Notes: generated by a model not told the origin, from the letters alone. DNA of 64,000 bases from JAIVJZ01 sp036386515 (GCA_036386515.1 DASVVO010000075.1:1-64000); one strand, 5' to 3'. Shown: positions 15,945 through 25,040, counted from the stretch's first letter. Numbers and translations: made by a program.

Positions 15945-18572
15945 CTAAGCCGTGCGGATCGCGCGCACTTTGCCCGGCTCGTCCGTGGCTTCTTCCGCCA
16001 GTCGCCGCAATTCGAAAAGTTTCATCAGCGCTTCGACGGGCGCGAGCGCGTCCGGGTCAAGCTGCATCAACGCCTGAATGACTTTGGCCTCGCGTTCGCG
16101 CGGTTGCAGTTGCGCGGTCGGCTTGCCTCCCGCGCCCTCGACGGTGAAGGGACGCTCGCCGCCGCCGCCCTGCGCTTCGTATTCGCCGAGCAACTCTTCG
16201 GCGCGGCGGACGACGGGGCGCGGCAGCCCCGCGAGTTTGGCCGCGTAGACGCCGTAGCTGCGCTCCGCGCTGCCGGGACTGATCTTGTAGAGAAAGATGA
16301 GGTCGCTTCCCTCTTCGGCGATCTCGACGTGGAGATTTTCGAGGCGCGGGAGGACGGAGGCGAGCGCGGTGAGTTCGTGATAGTGGGTGGCAAAGAGCGT
16401 CTTGGCGCGAAGCTGCGGATGGTTGTGGATGTATTCGAGCACGGCGCGGGCGACGGCGAGGCCGTCGTAGGTTGAAGTGCCGCGGCCGAGTTCGTCGAGC
16501 AGGATCAGCGAACGCTCGGTGGCGTGGTGAAGTATCTGCGCCGTCTCCACCATCTCGGTCATAAACGTCGATTCGCCGCTGCCCTGCCGGTCATACAAAC
16601 CGATGCGCGTGAAGATTCGGTCGCAGAGTCCGACGGTGGCGTGCGAGGCGGGGACGAAACTGCCCGCCTGCGCCATTAAGACGATGAGCGCGGTCTGACG
16701 CAGGTAGGTTGATTTGCCGGACATGTTCGGCCCCGTGATCAAAACGATCTCCGGCGCGCTCTCGCCGCCGAGTTTCACGTCGTTGGCGACGAACGACCCC
16801 GCGGCGAACAGTCTTTCGAGCACCGGATGCCGACCCGCCGTGATGCGCAGGACGGGCGACTCGGAGATGACGGGGCGGACGTAGTTGTGCTCGGCGGCAA
16901 CTTCGGCGAACGAGGCGACCGCATCGAGATGCGCCACCGTGGCCGCGGCCGCAAGTATCTCGTCGCGGTTGCGCCCGATCTCGACGCAGACCTGGCGGAA
17001 GATGTTCGTTTCGAGTTCGAGGATACGCTCCTGCGCGTTGACGACCAGCGACTCGTGCTCTTTGAGTTCGAGCGTCACGAAGCGTTCGGCTTGCGTGAGC
17101 GTCTGCTTGCGCGTGTAGCCTTCGGGAACGAGATGCAGATTGGGGCGCGTGACCTCGATGTAGTGGCCGAACACCTTGTTGTAGCCGACGCGCAGGCTCT
17201 TGATGCCGGTGCGGGCGCGCTCGCGCTGTTCCATCTCGGCGAGGTAGGTCTTGCCGTTGCGCAACAACTCGCGCAGCTTGTCGAGTTCGTCGGAGTAGCC
17301 CGCGCGAATGATGCCGCGGCCTTCGCCGCGTTTCGGCAACTCGTCTGCGACGGCTTCGCGGATGATGCGCGCCGCCTCCGCACACGCCGGAAGCGCGGCC
17401 AGCAAGGCGGCGAACCTCGTTTGATCTTGCTGCAAGACCGCGCGCACGCGAGGCAGCGTCTCCAGACTTTGCCCGAGCGCGAGCGCCTCCTGCGCCGTCG
17501 CCACCCCGGCGCGGGCGCGACCCGACAGGCGTTCTAAGTCGTGTATGAATTCAAAGGCGGCGAAAAGTTCCGCGCGCGCCTTCGGGTGTTCCGCGAACCA
17601 CGCCACCTGTTCGTGGCGACGCATGATCTCGGACACGTCGAGCAGCGGTTGGCGCAGGTATTGGCGCAGGCGTCGGCCGCCCATGGCGGTGCGCGTGGCG
17701 TCGAGCGTCGAGAGCAGAGAGGGCGCGCCGCCGTAGCTCTCGAAAATTTCCAGCGAGCGGAGCGTCTGCGCGTCGAGCAGCATGAAGCTGCCGGTGTGGT
17801 AGCTCGTCAGCCGCGTCAACTGCCCGGCCGAAGCGGCCTGCGTGTCGCGCAGGTAGGCGATGATCGCCCCGGCGGCCGAAGCGGCGAGCGGCGTGCGGGA
17901 GAGACCGAAGGCGGCGAGCGAACGGGTCTGGAAATGATTGAGCAGCGCGCCGCGCGCGAGTTGGACGGCGAAGTAATCGTCGTTGCAGCGCGTGATGAAG
18001 CCGGGCAACTCGGCGTCAGGAGTTTCGAGGCCGCGCGCGACGAGTATTTCCGAGGGCGCGAGGCGTTGGAGTTCGGGGATGGCGGCGGCGGCGGCCAGTT
18101 CCGTGGCGGCAAACTCGCCCGTCGTCACGTCGGCGTAAGCGATCCCGGCGCGCCGCCCGTCGGTGCAGAAGGCGGCGAGATAGTTGTTGACTTTACTGCG
18201 CAGCAGGCCGGGTTCGATGATCGTGCCGGGCGTGACGACGCGCACCACGTCGCGCTCGATCAGGCCGCGCCCCGCCGCTTCGCCTTTGACGGGCGCGGCG
18301 GTGAGTTGTTCGCAAATGGCGACGCGATGACCGCGCGCGATGAGCGTGGCGAGGTGGCGTTCGAGGCTGTGATAGGGCACGCCCGCGAGCGGGACGCGCA
18401 CGTTTCGCCCCATCGGTTTCGAGGTGAGCACGATGCCGAGTTCGCGCGCGAGGAGGCGCGCATCGTCGTCGAAGGCTTCGTAGAAGTCGCCGATGCGGAA
18501 GAGGAGAATTGCGTCCGGGTGGCGACGCTTGATGTCGAGGTACTGCTGGCGCAGCGGTGTGCCGATCATCAT
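15945..18572 (-). CDS. mutS: DNA mismatch repair protein MutS
   Basis: 875 residues, normal length. The N-terminal mismatch-binding domain has the Phe-x-Glu motif in FRIGDFYEAF. Connector, lever and clamp domains follow (GYNKVFGHYIEVTR). The ABC-type ATPase has Walker A GPNMSGKST at about 612-620, the signature STFMTEM and Walker B LILLDELGRGTSTYDG. A C-terminal tail with a mutS dimer region follows. It recognises mismatches and recruits MutL. The start ATG overlaps the stop of the upstream gene as ATGA, so the two are translationally coupled. Confidence 0.97.
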   Translation of the reverse strand: MMIGTPLRQQYLDIKRRHPDAILLFRIGDFYEAFDDDARLLARELGIVLTSKPMGRNVRVPLAGVPYHSLERHLATLIARGHRVAICEQLTAAPVKGEAAGRGLIERDVVRVVTPGTIIEPGLLRSKVNNYLAAFCTDGRRAGIAYADVTTGEFAATELAAAAAIPELQRLAPSEILVARGLETPDAELPGFITRCNDDYFAVQLARGALLNHFQTRSLAAFGLSRTPLAASAAGAIIAYLRDTQAASAGQLTRLTSYHTGSFMLLDAQTLRSLEIFESYGGAPSLLSTLDATRTAMGGRRLRQYLRQPLLDVSEIMRRHEQVAWFAEHPKARAELFAAFEFIHDLERLSGRARAGVATAQEALALGQSLETLPRVRAVLQQDQTRFAALLAALPACAEAARIIREAVADELPKRGEGRGIIRAGYSDELDKLRELLRNGKTYLAEMEQRERARTGIKSLRVGYNKVFGHYIEVTRPNLHLVPEGYTRKQTLTQAERFVTLELKEHESLVVNAQERILELETNIFRQVCVEIGRNRDEILAAAATVAHLDAVASFAEVAAEHNYVRPVISESPVLRITAGRHPVLERLFAAGSFVANDVKLGGESAPEIVLITGPNMSGKSTYLRQTALIVLMAQAGSFVPASHATVGLCDRIFTRIGLYDRQGSGESTFMTEMVETAQILHHATERSLILLDELGRGTSTYDGLAVARAVLEYIHNHPQLRAKTLFATHYHELTALASVLPRLENLHVEIAEEGSDLIFLYKISPGSAERSYGVYAAKLAGLPRPVVRRAEELLGEYEAQGGGGERPFTVEGAGGKPTAQLQPREREAKVIQALMQLDPDALAPVEALMKLFELRRLAEEATDEPGKVRAIRTA

Positions 18573-19306
18573 CGCTCGATGAACTCCGCGAGCAGGTCTG
18601 CGACGGACGTGAGGGCGCGGTGAAGCCTGTGCAGTTGTTCAAAACTCAAAATTTTCGTGACCCGCCCGATCTCGTGAAACGCGCCGGTGCGCGCCAGGCT
18701 CATCTGAAGGTTGGCGCGGTTCGTGTCGCGCTCGCTCGCCACGATGAGAAAAGGTTGTGAGCGTTGCGACTCGTAAGCGCGCTTGAGTTTCGCGAGCGCG
18801 GCATCCACGTTGCCCTTGCGTTGCACTTCGAAGATGTGGCTCAGGCGCGGGCTGGTCTCGCTCGCGCGCCACACCACGTCGTAATACTCAAATTCCCGCT
18901 CCGCATGATGGCCGAGCACGCGCCCGATGTCTATGAGCATCTGTTGGACATCGGCGTGCGAGAGCGCGGACGCGCCGGTGGGCGGCGGCGAGGGTTCGAC
19001 GTTGAAAGAGAAACTCGGCGCTTCGTCGGCGATGCGCTTGCGCCCCTGCGGCGTGATCGTCCACAGCCCGCGACGCCGATCTATTTGCCGCTTGTCGGCG
19101 AGTTCGCGCCCGGCGCGCTGAACGTGCCGCTTCCACTGCCGGAGTTCGCCGTTGCCCTGCGCCTCGTGCGCCGAGGCGGCGTCGTCAAGTTGCGGGAAGT
19201 AGGCGATGAGGCGTTCGTAGAGGTAGCGCACGTCGTCCACGCCGCCGGTCGCGGCGAGTTCTTGCAGGATCGGTAACTCCAGACGTGTGACGCCGGGGTA
19301 TGTCAT
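18569..19306 (-). CDS. winged-helix (Mrr_N-like) protein with possible PD-(D/E)xK-type domain, coupled to mutS
   Basis: 245 residues. Residues 1-95 look like an Mrr N-terminal winged helix (WKRHVQRAGRELADKRQI, RRGLWTITPQGRKRI). After a Pro-rich linker, residues about 120-245 show YYDVVW, then FEVQRKGN 17 residues later, then KLKRAYES and PFLIVASERD. This is the spacing of a restriction-endonuclease-like D...ExQ...K core. The function is unproven; a DNA-binding or nuclease role in repair or restriction is inferred. Its stop overlaps the mutS start by 4 nt, which ties it to mismatch repair. ATG 19306 is taken; TTG 19312 is possible. Confidence 0.6.
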   Translation of the reverse strand: MTYPGVTRLELPILQELAATGGVDDVRYLYERLIAYFPQLDDAASAHEAQGNGELRQWKRHVQRAGRELADKRQIDRRRGLWTITPQGRKRIADEAPSFSFNVEPSPPPTGASALSHADVQQMLIDIGRVLGHHAEREFEYYDVVWRASETSPRLSHIFEVQRKGNVDAALAKLKRAYESQRSQPFLIVASERDTNRANLQMSLARTGAFHEIGRVTKILSFEQLHRLHRALTSVADLLAEFIER

Positions 19307-19462
19307 TGCCAAATCGGAGGAACGTTCGGGAGTCGGAGTCAGGTGGTGAAACTAATTTGCCTTCGCAAGCAAAAATTACAGGAGATGATGCGGCGAAGCA
19401 AGCCGCGAGGCCACGGCCGGAAGCTCGCGGACGGATGCGCTCGCGGCGGCTCTCGCGGCAAA

Positions 19463-19512
19463 AGGCGGAAGGCAGCCGGAGAACAGATAACTGCCCCGGC
19501 TGCCTTCCGCCT
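19463..19512. terminator. hairpin downstream of ftsH
   Basis: A 17-bp perfect stem, 19463-19479 with 19496-19512 (AGGCGGAAGGCAGCCGG and its complement), lies about 20 nt after the ftsH stop on the minus strand. No T-run follows, so it may be a Rho-dependent stop or an mRNA end stabiliser. The rest of 19313-19532 shows no gene. Confidence 0.5.
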
Positions 19513-19532
19513 GTACGTTTCGACCTGGCCTC

Positions 19533-21326
19533 TTATGCCGCCCGGCTCGCCGCCCTGAGGCCGAAGCATTCCTGAATCTCGTCGGATTCCAGCGTGTCGC
19601 GCGCCATCAACCCGGCCGTGAGCCGCATGATCTCCTCGCGGCGCGCTTCAACGATCTCGCAGGCGCGCGCCATCTGCGCGTTGATGATGTCGTGCGTCGC
19701 ATGCTCCACGCGATCCAGAAGCGACTGGCTGTGCGGGTCTTCCGGTTTGCCGAGGTGGATGGGGCCGAGCGGACTCATGCCGAACTCCGAAACCATCTTG
19801 CGCGCGATCTCCACGGCGCGTTCGATGTCGTTGGACGCGCCCGCCGTCATCGTCTCCAGGAGAATCTGCTCGGCGGCGCGCCCGCCCAGGAGGAGCGCGA
19901 TCTGATCTTCGAGATACTCGCGCTTCTTCATCAGGCGGTCGCGTTCGGGCAGAGACTGCGTGACGCCGAGCGCGCGGCCGCGCGGCAGGATCGAGACTTT
20001 GTGAATCGGGTCGCCGTGTTTCACGTCGAGACCGACGGCGACGTGTCCCGCTTCGTGGACGGCGGTCGCGTAGCGCTCCTCTTCGTCCATCATGAAGCCA
20101 CGGCGTTCCGCACCCATCAAAATTTTATCGCGGGCGTATTCGACGTGCTCGCGGCGCACGGAGTCGGCGTTGTGCCGGGTGGCGGCGATGGCGGCCTCGT
20201 TGAGCAGGTTGGCGAGGTCTGCGCCGGAGAAACCGGGCGTGCCGCGCGCGATCCAGTTGAGTTCGAGTTCGGGGGCGAGCGTCAACTTGCGTGCGTGAAC
20301 GCGGAGAATTTCTTCGCGGCCGCGCGCGTCTGCGAGGTTGACGGCGATCTCGCGGTCGAAGCGGCCGGGGCGCGTGAGGGCTTGATCGAGGATGTCGGGG
20401 CGGTTGGTCGAGGCGATGACGACGACGCCTTCGAGTTGTTTGAAACCGTCCATCTCGATCAGAAGTTGGTTGAGCGTCTGATCCTGATCGGCTGAAGCGG
20501 AATCGCCGCTCCGGCCACGACGACGGCCGAGCGCGTCGATCTCGTCGATGAAGACGACGCAGGGCGCGAGCTTGCGCGCGCGTGCGAAGAGACGGCGGAC
20601 GCGCGCCGCGCCGAGTCCGGCGAATTTCTCCTGGAAGCTCGATCCCGAAACGGACAGGAAAGGCACGTTGGCTTCGTTGGCGGCGGCGCGGGCGAGCAAG
20701 GTCTTCCCCGTTCCCGGAGGGCCGGAGAGCAGGATGCCGCGCGGGGCGCGCCCACCGAGGCGACCGAAGTGAAGCGGCGCGCGCAGGAATTCGATGGTTT
20801 CGGCCAACTCGTTTTTCGCCTCGTCAACGCCCGCGACATCGGCGAAAGTGGCTTTCTGTGAACCGCTCGCGTCGGTCAACTCGAAATCGCCGTGGCCGCC
20901 GCTCATACTGGCGTACATGCGCCAGCCGACGAAGCCGATGACGGCGAGCGTCAGGAATGCGATGACCCAGTTCAAAGCGGAGGCGAGCCTCCCCGGCTGC
21001 ATCGTGTTGAAGACGATGGGCAGTTTCTTCTGCTCGAAAACGCTGATGATCTCCTGCTGCGCGACGGCGTTGGTGACGATGGCCTGTACGCGCGTGCCGT
21101 CAAGTTTCTCGATCATCATCAGTTCGCCTTCGACCGTCAGAGACCTGGCGGCCGCGTCGCCCGTCAAGATGTGCAGTTCCGTGTAGTTGACGTTTTGCAC
21201 GACGGGCTGGCGGGAAAAGTAAAAAGTCTGAACGACGACGACCAACAGCAGCGTGGAGATCGCGCCGATGCCGGCGAGTGTGAGGCTCGTCTTTTGCGTG
21301 CGGGGGAGCAGACGTGAAAATGGCAT
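19533..21326 (-). CDS. ftsH: FtsH-like ATP-dependent zinc metalloprotease
   Basis: 597 residues from ATG 21326 (GGAGAA 8 nt upstream). Membrane helices lie at about 12-35 and 123-140 around a periplasmic domain. The AAA+ module has GPPGTGKT at about 201-208, Walker B CVVFIDEIDALG and SRH STNRPDILDQALTRPGRFDR. The M41 peptidase has HEAGH at about 423. Membrane-bound quality-control protease. The pore-loop region reads SGSSFQEKFAGLGAARVR rather than the usual SGSDFVEMFVGVGASRVR, so substrate handling may differ or this may be a second paralogue. Confidence 0.93.
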   Translation of the reverse strand: MPFSRLLPRTQKTSLTLAGIGAISTLLLVVVVQTFYFSRQPVVQNVNYTELHILTGDAAARSLTVEGELMMIEKLDGTRVQAIVTNAVAQQEIISVFEQKKLPIVFNTMQPGRLASALNWVIAFLTLAVIGFVGWRMYASMSGGHGDFELTDASGSQKATFADVAGVDEAKNELAETIEFLRAPLHFGRLGGRAPRGILLSGPPGTGKTLLARAAANEANVPFLSVSGSSFQEKFAGLGAARVRRLFARARKLAPCVVFIDEIDALGRRRGRSGDSASADQDQTLNQLLIEMDGFKQLEGVVVIASTNRPDILDQALTRPGRFDREIAVNLADARGREEILRVHARKLTLAPELELNWIARGTPGFSGADLANLLNEAAIAATRHNADSVRREHVEYARDKILMGAERRGFMMDEEERYATAVHEAGHVAVGLDVKHGDPIHKVSILPRGRALGVTQSLPERDRLMKKREYLEDQIALLLGGRAAEQILLETMTAGASNDIERAVEIARKMVSEFGMSPLGPIHLGKPEDPHSQSLLDRVEHATHDIINAQMARACEIVEARREEIMRLTAGLMARDTLESDEIQECFGLRAASRAA

Positions 21327-21941
21327 TAGAATTTCTCCGGTCACGGCGCGTTGAGTTTCTTGGGGAACGGCACGCGCCGCTATGGGCTTTCAAGAATCTA
21401 AAATTGTTGACAGAGGAAACCGACTTGAGATGGCTAACGCGCGGAACTTGCGGTGGGAGCCTATCTACTTCCGAGCGCGGCGGGAGCGGCCGCTAACCCT
21501 GCAAACCACTCTATCATCCGTCGTCGCTCCAAGTCCAGCCAAATGTCTTTTAACTGTGTCGGTCGCAAGGCTTGGAAAAGATACTCTCCCGGCACGTGCG
21601 AACGTGGGTTTAAATTCCTCGCATCTCGGATGATAAAAAAATCGGGGGAGGTTGCCGCCGCGCGTTCAATTCAAATGTGATTAAGGTGCTTGCTCTGATT
21701 TAGAACACCGGCAGGGGTCGGCGGGCGGCGTATTTCCGTACAAGGGAGAGGTTGCAAGAGTCGCTAATTTCGTACCCGGCGGCACGGTCGAAGGGTCAAA
21801 CGTTTCAATTAGAAGGGTTTAAGTTTAAGCCGGGGGAGGGCGAGGAATGTTGGCATACCCATTGCACTAGAGAGTGTCAGGCGGGTTCACAATGAACCGG
21901 GAGATTTGACATCAAACTTTTTTGCTAAGGAGAGTGTGAAC
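21327..21941. other. 615-nt intergenic region with the sigma-54-type promoter near its right end
   Basis: It separates divergent ftsH and the small membrane peptide gene. Reading both strands shows no conserved protein and no RNA gene I recognise. Notable items are the -24/-12 element at 21850-21867, an inverted repeat GGTTCA-CAA-TGAACC (21884-21898) in the transcribed leader, and AT-rich tracts at 21610-21700 and 21800-21840 that could bind an activator or carry the ftsH promoter. Confidence 0.5.
21850..21867 (+). promoter_or_regulatory. sigma-54 (-24/-12) promoter of the lmo0937-like gene
   Basis: TTGGCATACCCATTGCAC matches the consensus TGGCAC-N5-TTGCA, with one mismatch in the -24 box. 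The GG at 21852-21853 and GC at 21864-21865 are exactly ten bases apart. The expected start at about 21877 gives a leader of about 65 nt. The helper activator is unknown. Confidence 0.65.
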
Positions 21942-22088
21942 ATGTTGTGGACAATTCTGGTGGTGCTTCTGGTGTTGTGGTTGCTCGGGTTGCTCGGCGG
22001 TATCGGCGGCAGTCTCATTCACCTGCTCTTGGTCGTGGCTCTCATCGTGCTCGTGGTCAATCTGTTGACCGGCAGACGCACGGTTTAG
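21942..22088 (+). CDS. lmo0937-family small membrane protein
   Basis: 48 residues, almost entirely hydrophobic: two helices separated by GGIGGS, ending in NLLTGRRTV. This is the pattern of lmo0937-family peptides, which are found in many phyla and often stress-induced; their function is not known. ATG 21942 has AAGGAGAG 8-14 nt upstream. It is preceded by a sigma-54-type promoter and followed by a clear terminator, so it is a single-gene unit under its own control. Confidence 0.85.
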   Translation: MLWTILVVLLVLWLLGLLGGIGGSLIHLLLVVALIVLVVNLLTGRRTV

Positions 22089-22123
22089 TCAGCCCGGCGC
22101 GAGCGGTACATAAAACTTGGGAG

Positions 22124-22167
22124 AAGGGATGCGGTCTTAATTGCACCGCATCCCTTTTCATTTTTTA
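22124..22167 (+). terminator. Rho-independent terminator of the lmo0937-like gene
   Basis: The 12-bp stem AAGGGATGCGGT (22124-22135) / ACCGCATCCCTT (22145-22156) is followed by TTCATTTTTT. Confidence 0.85.
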
Positions 22168-22174
22168 CGCGGAC

Positions 22175-23998
22175 TCAACGAAAATCCACGAGCCGCACCT
22201 TGAGCGGCGCGGTGATGCGCCCGACCGGGTAGAGATTCATGAACGGGTCGTAGTAAGGCGAGCGTTCGTAGAAGAAGCGCAGGCGTTCGCGCGCGCTGGC
22301 GGCGAAGGGCGGGTCGTTCGCCACGCGCCGTTCGAATTCCTGTCGTAATTTTTCGTCCTTCGCCAACATCTCGCGCGCCAGTTTTTCCAGCATGTACCCT
22401 TCGCCGTATTCCTTCTGCTCGAAAATCGAATTGAAGAAACCCCAGTAGACGAGTGAATCGGGCGCGTCCGGTTCGAGCAGATTGACGACGAGACGGCCAG
22501 CAGGCTGCGCCAACGGCACGACGACCGAATTGGCCGCAAAGGTGCGCCGCTCGCGCACGAGTTGATTCTTCTGCGAGACGGGCAAGCGATTTTCAAACGA
22601 CGCGCTCGCCCATTTCACTTCCGAAAAGCGATAACTTTCCACCTCGACCGTCAGAGGCTCGGCCAGGCGTTGCAGGCGGACGCCGTGCGCGGCGAGCACT
22701 TCGATTGGCTCAGTCCATTGCGGCGGGATAATGTAGTAGAGCGGCGTCGGGACGGAGATGGTGGGGCGGCTCTCGTTGTAGAAAGGCACGGTGTAGTCGA
22801 ACGGCTTCGTGCCGTAGACGACGCGCACCGCGCCCGACACATCGCTCAACTCGCGCCGGAACTCCAGGCCCTTGATCACGCGCGGCACGAATTTATCGGT
22901 GAACGCGATCCTGAGCGCGACCTTCCGCTCCGGGTCATACGCGCTTCCCTCTTCCACTACCGCTTGATCCGTCTCCTTGGCGACGCGCAGCCAGCCCGCC
23001 GGGTCGCGGTTCACGTCCTCCAAGGCCGCGCGCAGCAGATCGTAAGTCGCGCGCACGCGCGTGCGATAGTCTTTCAGCATGTGCGTCTCGATGAGCAGCG
23101 CGGGACGGTTGCGCAGAGGAGCGTAGCCGGTGGCGAAGCGGGGCGTGCCGATGAAACCCTCGACGCCCTTGTTGACCGGGTCGCGGTTGTCGCGAAATTC
23201 CATGTAGGTGGTGAGCAGGTTGCCCAACGCCTCGGTCGCGGGAACGATGCGCCCTTCGAAGGCCGCGCGCATCCAGCCGCGCAGCGGTTGCGGTACGTTT
23301 TCGTGCTCCTCGAACTGGTACGTCACGTTGTAGCGAAAATCCGCGCCGTCGGTAACGTGGCAATCAATGAACAACTCCGGATTCCACTCATTCCAGAGGC
23401 GCAGCCACGCGCGCGTCTCCGGCGCGTCGGCCTTCATATAGTCGCGGTTCAGGTTGAGGTTGGTCGCGTTCGCGCGCCAGCCCATCTCTTCCGGCCCGTT
23501 CTGGTTGATGCGGTTGTAGGGGCTGCGCCGCTCGTGGCCGTCGGCGTTGTAGATGGGAACGAAGAGGAGCGTCACGTGTTCGAGCAGGCGCGGCTGCGTC
23601 TTCAAGACCACGATGTCGCGCAGGAGGGCGAGACCGGCATCCTTGCCGTCGGTCTCGCCCGCGTGGATGTTGGCCTGGACGAAGACGACGACCTTGCCCG
23701 CGCGCCGCGACGCCTCCGGCGTAAAAGTCCCGCCGCTCGCGGCGATGATGAGCGGCAGCGCGCGGCCTTCGCCGCTGCGGCCGAAATCCGAGAGCCGGAT
23801 TTGCGCGGGCGCGGCGGCGGCGAGTTTACGACAGTAAGCCAGCGTCTCCTCGTAGCGCGGCGACTCGCGGTAATCGGTTCGCTCCGCGTGCGTCTGCCAC
23901 TCAGGCGCGACGGGCGGTGCGGGGCTTTGTGCGTTTGATTCGTCGGTCATGGCAATGAGCAAAACCAGCAGGGCGCAGAGGCCGCTCAAACGGTGCAT
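22175..23998 (-). CDS. secreted M14-family zinc carboxypeptidase-like protein
   Basis: 607 residues. A signal peptide covers about residues 1-23 (ending SNAQS). The M14 fold has the zinc pair H112 and E115 in NIHAGETDGKD, a third zinc ligand H214 in DCHVTDGAD, and substrate-pocket segments NADGHERRSPYNRINQNGP and NLNRDYMK. The large C-terminal part, from about residue 330, has no recognised domain. Likely a periplasmic or exported peptidase acting on peptides; specificity unknown. The gene lies 57 nt downstream of the small zinc-ribbon gene, so they may share a transcript. Confidence 0.88.
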   Translation of the reverse strand: MHRLSGLCALLVLLIAMTDESNAQSPAPPVAPEWQTHAERTDYRESPRYEETLAYCRKLAAAAPAQIRLSDFGRSGEGRALPLIIAASGGTFTPEASRRAGKVVVFVQANIHAGETDGKDAGLALLRDIVVLKTQPRLLEHVTLLFVPIYNADGHERRSPYNRINQNGPEEMGWRANATNLNLNRDYMKADAPETRAWLRLWNEWNPELFIDCHVTDGADFRYNVTYQFEEHENVPQPLRGWMRAAFEGRIVPATEALGNLLTTYMEFRDNRDPVNKGVEGFIGTPRFATGYAPLRNRPALLIETHMLKDYRTRVRATYDLLRAALEDVNRDPAGWLRVAKETDQAVVEEGSAYDPERKVALRIAFTDKFVPRVIKGLEFRRELSDVSGAVRVVYGTKPFDYTVPFYNESRPTISVPTPLYYIIPPQWTEPIEVLAAHGVRLQRLAEPLTVEVESYRFSEVKWASASFENRLPVSQKNQLVRERRTFAANSVVVPLAQPAGRLVVNLLEPDAPDSLVYWGFFNSIFEQKEYGEGYMLEKLAREMLAKDEKLRQEFERRVANDPPFAASARERLRFFYERSPYYDPFMNLYPVGRITAPLKVRLVDFR

Positions 23999-24055
23999 CC
24001 ATCAACTCCAAATTCAGACCCCGGCGCGCGCCGTCGAAAGCCGGGATGCGCGTCG

Positions 24056-24223
24056 TTATTTTAAAGCGTGGCCGCAGGAGCGGCACGCGTCGCGTCGCTT
24101 TGCGTTGAGCGTGGCGCACGAAGGGCAATGGTTGTACATCGTGCGCGCGAACCAGTTGGTGATGAGCGCGCTCACGATGAGAATCCCGGCGAGCACGGCG
24201 ACGCTCAGTAACGTGTCTTTCAA
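24056..24223 (-). CDS. 55-residue membrane-anchored zinc-ribbon peptide
   Basis: It starts with TTG 24223 and overlaps the stop of the upstream stress-protein gene as TTGA, a coupling pattern seen elsewhere in this window. The peptide has one membrane helix (about residues 5-24, LLSVAVLAGILIVSALITNW) and then CPSC and CRSC 12 residues apart, a zinc-ribbon knuckle pair, ending GHALK. Function unknown. Base composition and third-position GC match real genes. The overlap and the ordered Cys pairs make chance unlikely. Confidence 0.65.
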   Translation of the reverse strand: MKDTLLSVAVLAGILIVSALITNWFARTMYNHCPSCATLNAKRRDACRSCGHALK

Positions 24224-25002
24224 TTCCGGTAACGCTCCCGCAAAGTTTTTTGATAGTTTTGGCCGCGCTCGTAGCCGCGCCGGAAGGCGTCGCGCTCGTA
24301 GGCGTCGCTGTATCTTTCGCGCAGACGCTCGCCCGATTCCTCGTATGACGCGTCGCGCAGTTCAGGATGCAAAGCCGCCTCGAAGCCGCGACGATAGATT
24401 GGCTCGTCGGTCTTGAAATCACGACCCTGCCCGGTGTAATCCTCGTCTTCCGCATCGCGCAGACCGACCCACCAACTTTCGCGCGCGGCGTCCACGCTCT
24501 CCGCGCCCGCCCCCTCAAGCGCAGCGCGCGCGGCCTCCGCCTGCTCGTCGTCTTCCACCTGCGCGATCACGACCGTGCGCCCCTGCCGGAGCGCGTCTTC
24601 GTAGACGAAAAGCTCGTCGTGCGGCAGACCGTGCGCGATGGAGTCTTCGAGCGCGCCGCCCGCCGCCATCCCCGCCGCCGCGCCGCCCGCGCCGAACAGA
24701 GCTGCGCCGACGATCCCGGCCGCCATGATCGGCCCGACGCCGGGCACGAGCAGGCTCGCGGCGGCCGCGCCAAGCGTCATGCCTCCCGCCGCGCCCATCG
24801 CCCCGCCGACGAGACCGCCGAGCGCGTTGCCCATCCCCGGCTGTTCCGTGTCGCTGGTCGGCACGTCGGATTCGGCCTGCGCGGCGGTTGCGCCCGGCGA
24901 GAGCAAATTCAGGTTCTCGTCCGAGAGACCGAGGCCGCGCAAGTCTTCGATGGCGCGGGCGGAGTCTTCGCGCGTCTGGAAAATTCCGGCGACTGTGTTC
25001 AT
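24220..25002 (-). CDS. YflT/GsmA-like general stress protein with glycine-rich membrane segment
   Basis: 260 residues. The N-terminal domain (TVAGIFQTREDSARAIEDLRG... up to about 35) resembles heat-induced stress protein YflT / DUF1269 proteins. It continues into a Gly/Ala-rich hydrophobic region (about 57-120, glycine-zipper-like), then a second small alpha/beta stretch (RTVVIAQVEDDEQAEAARAAL). A charged Tyr/Arg-rich tail (about 175-260) ends the protein. The family is associated with general stress; no enzyme activity is known. AAGGAG lies 12 nt before ATG. It is divergent from the ferredoxin gene. Confidence 0.75.
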   Translation of the reverse strand: MNTVAGIFQTREDSARAIEDLRGLGLSDENLNLLSPGATAAQAESDVPTSDTEQPGMGNALGGLVGGAMGAAGGMTLGAAAASLLVPGVGPIMAAGIVGAALFGAGGAAAGMAAGGALEDSIAHGLPHDELFVYEDALRQGRTVVIAQVEDDEQAEAARAALEGAGAESVDAARESWWVGLRDAEDEDYTGQGRDFKTDEPIYRRGFEAALHPELRDASYEESGERLRERYSDAYERDAFRRGYERGQNYQKTLRERYRN

Positions 25003-25040
25003 CGCTGTAGAGTCTCCTTATTGGATTAGGTGTGCGTCTA

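Noticed and set aside
21382..21680. short open frames in the ftsH-lmo0937 gap
   Set aside because: No start signals, no third-position GC bias and no recognisable protein; treated as a regulatory region.
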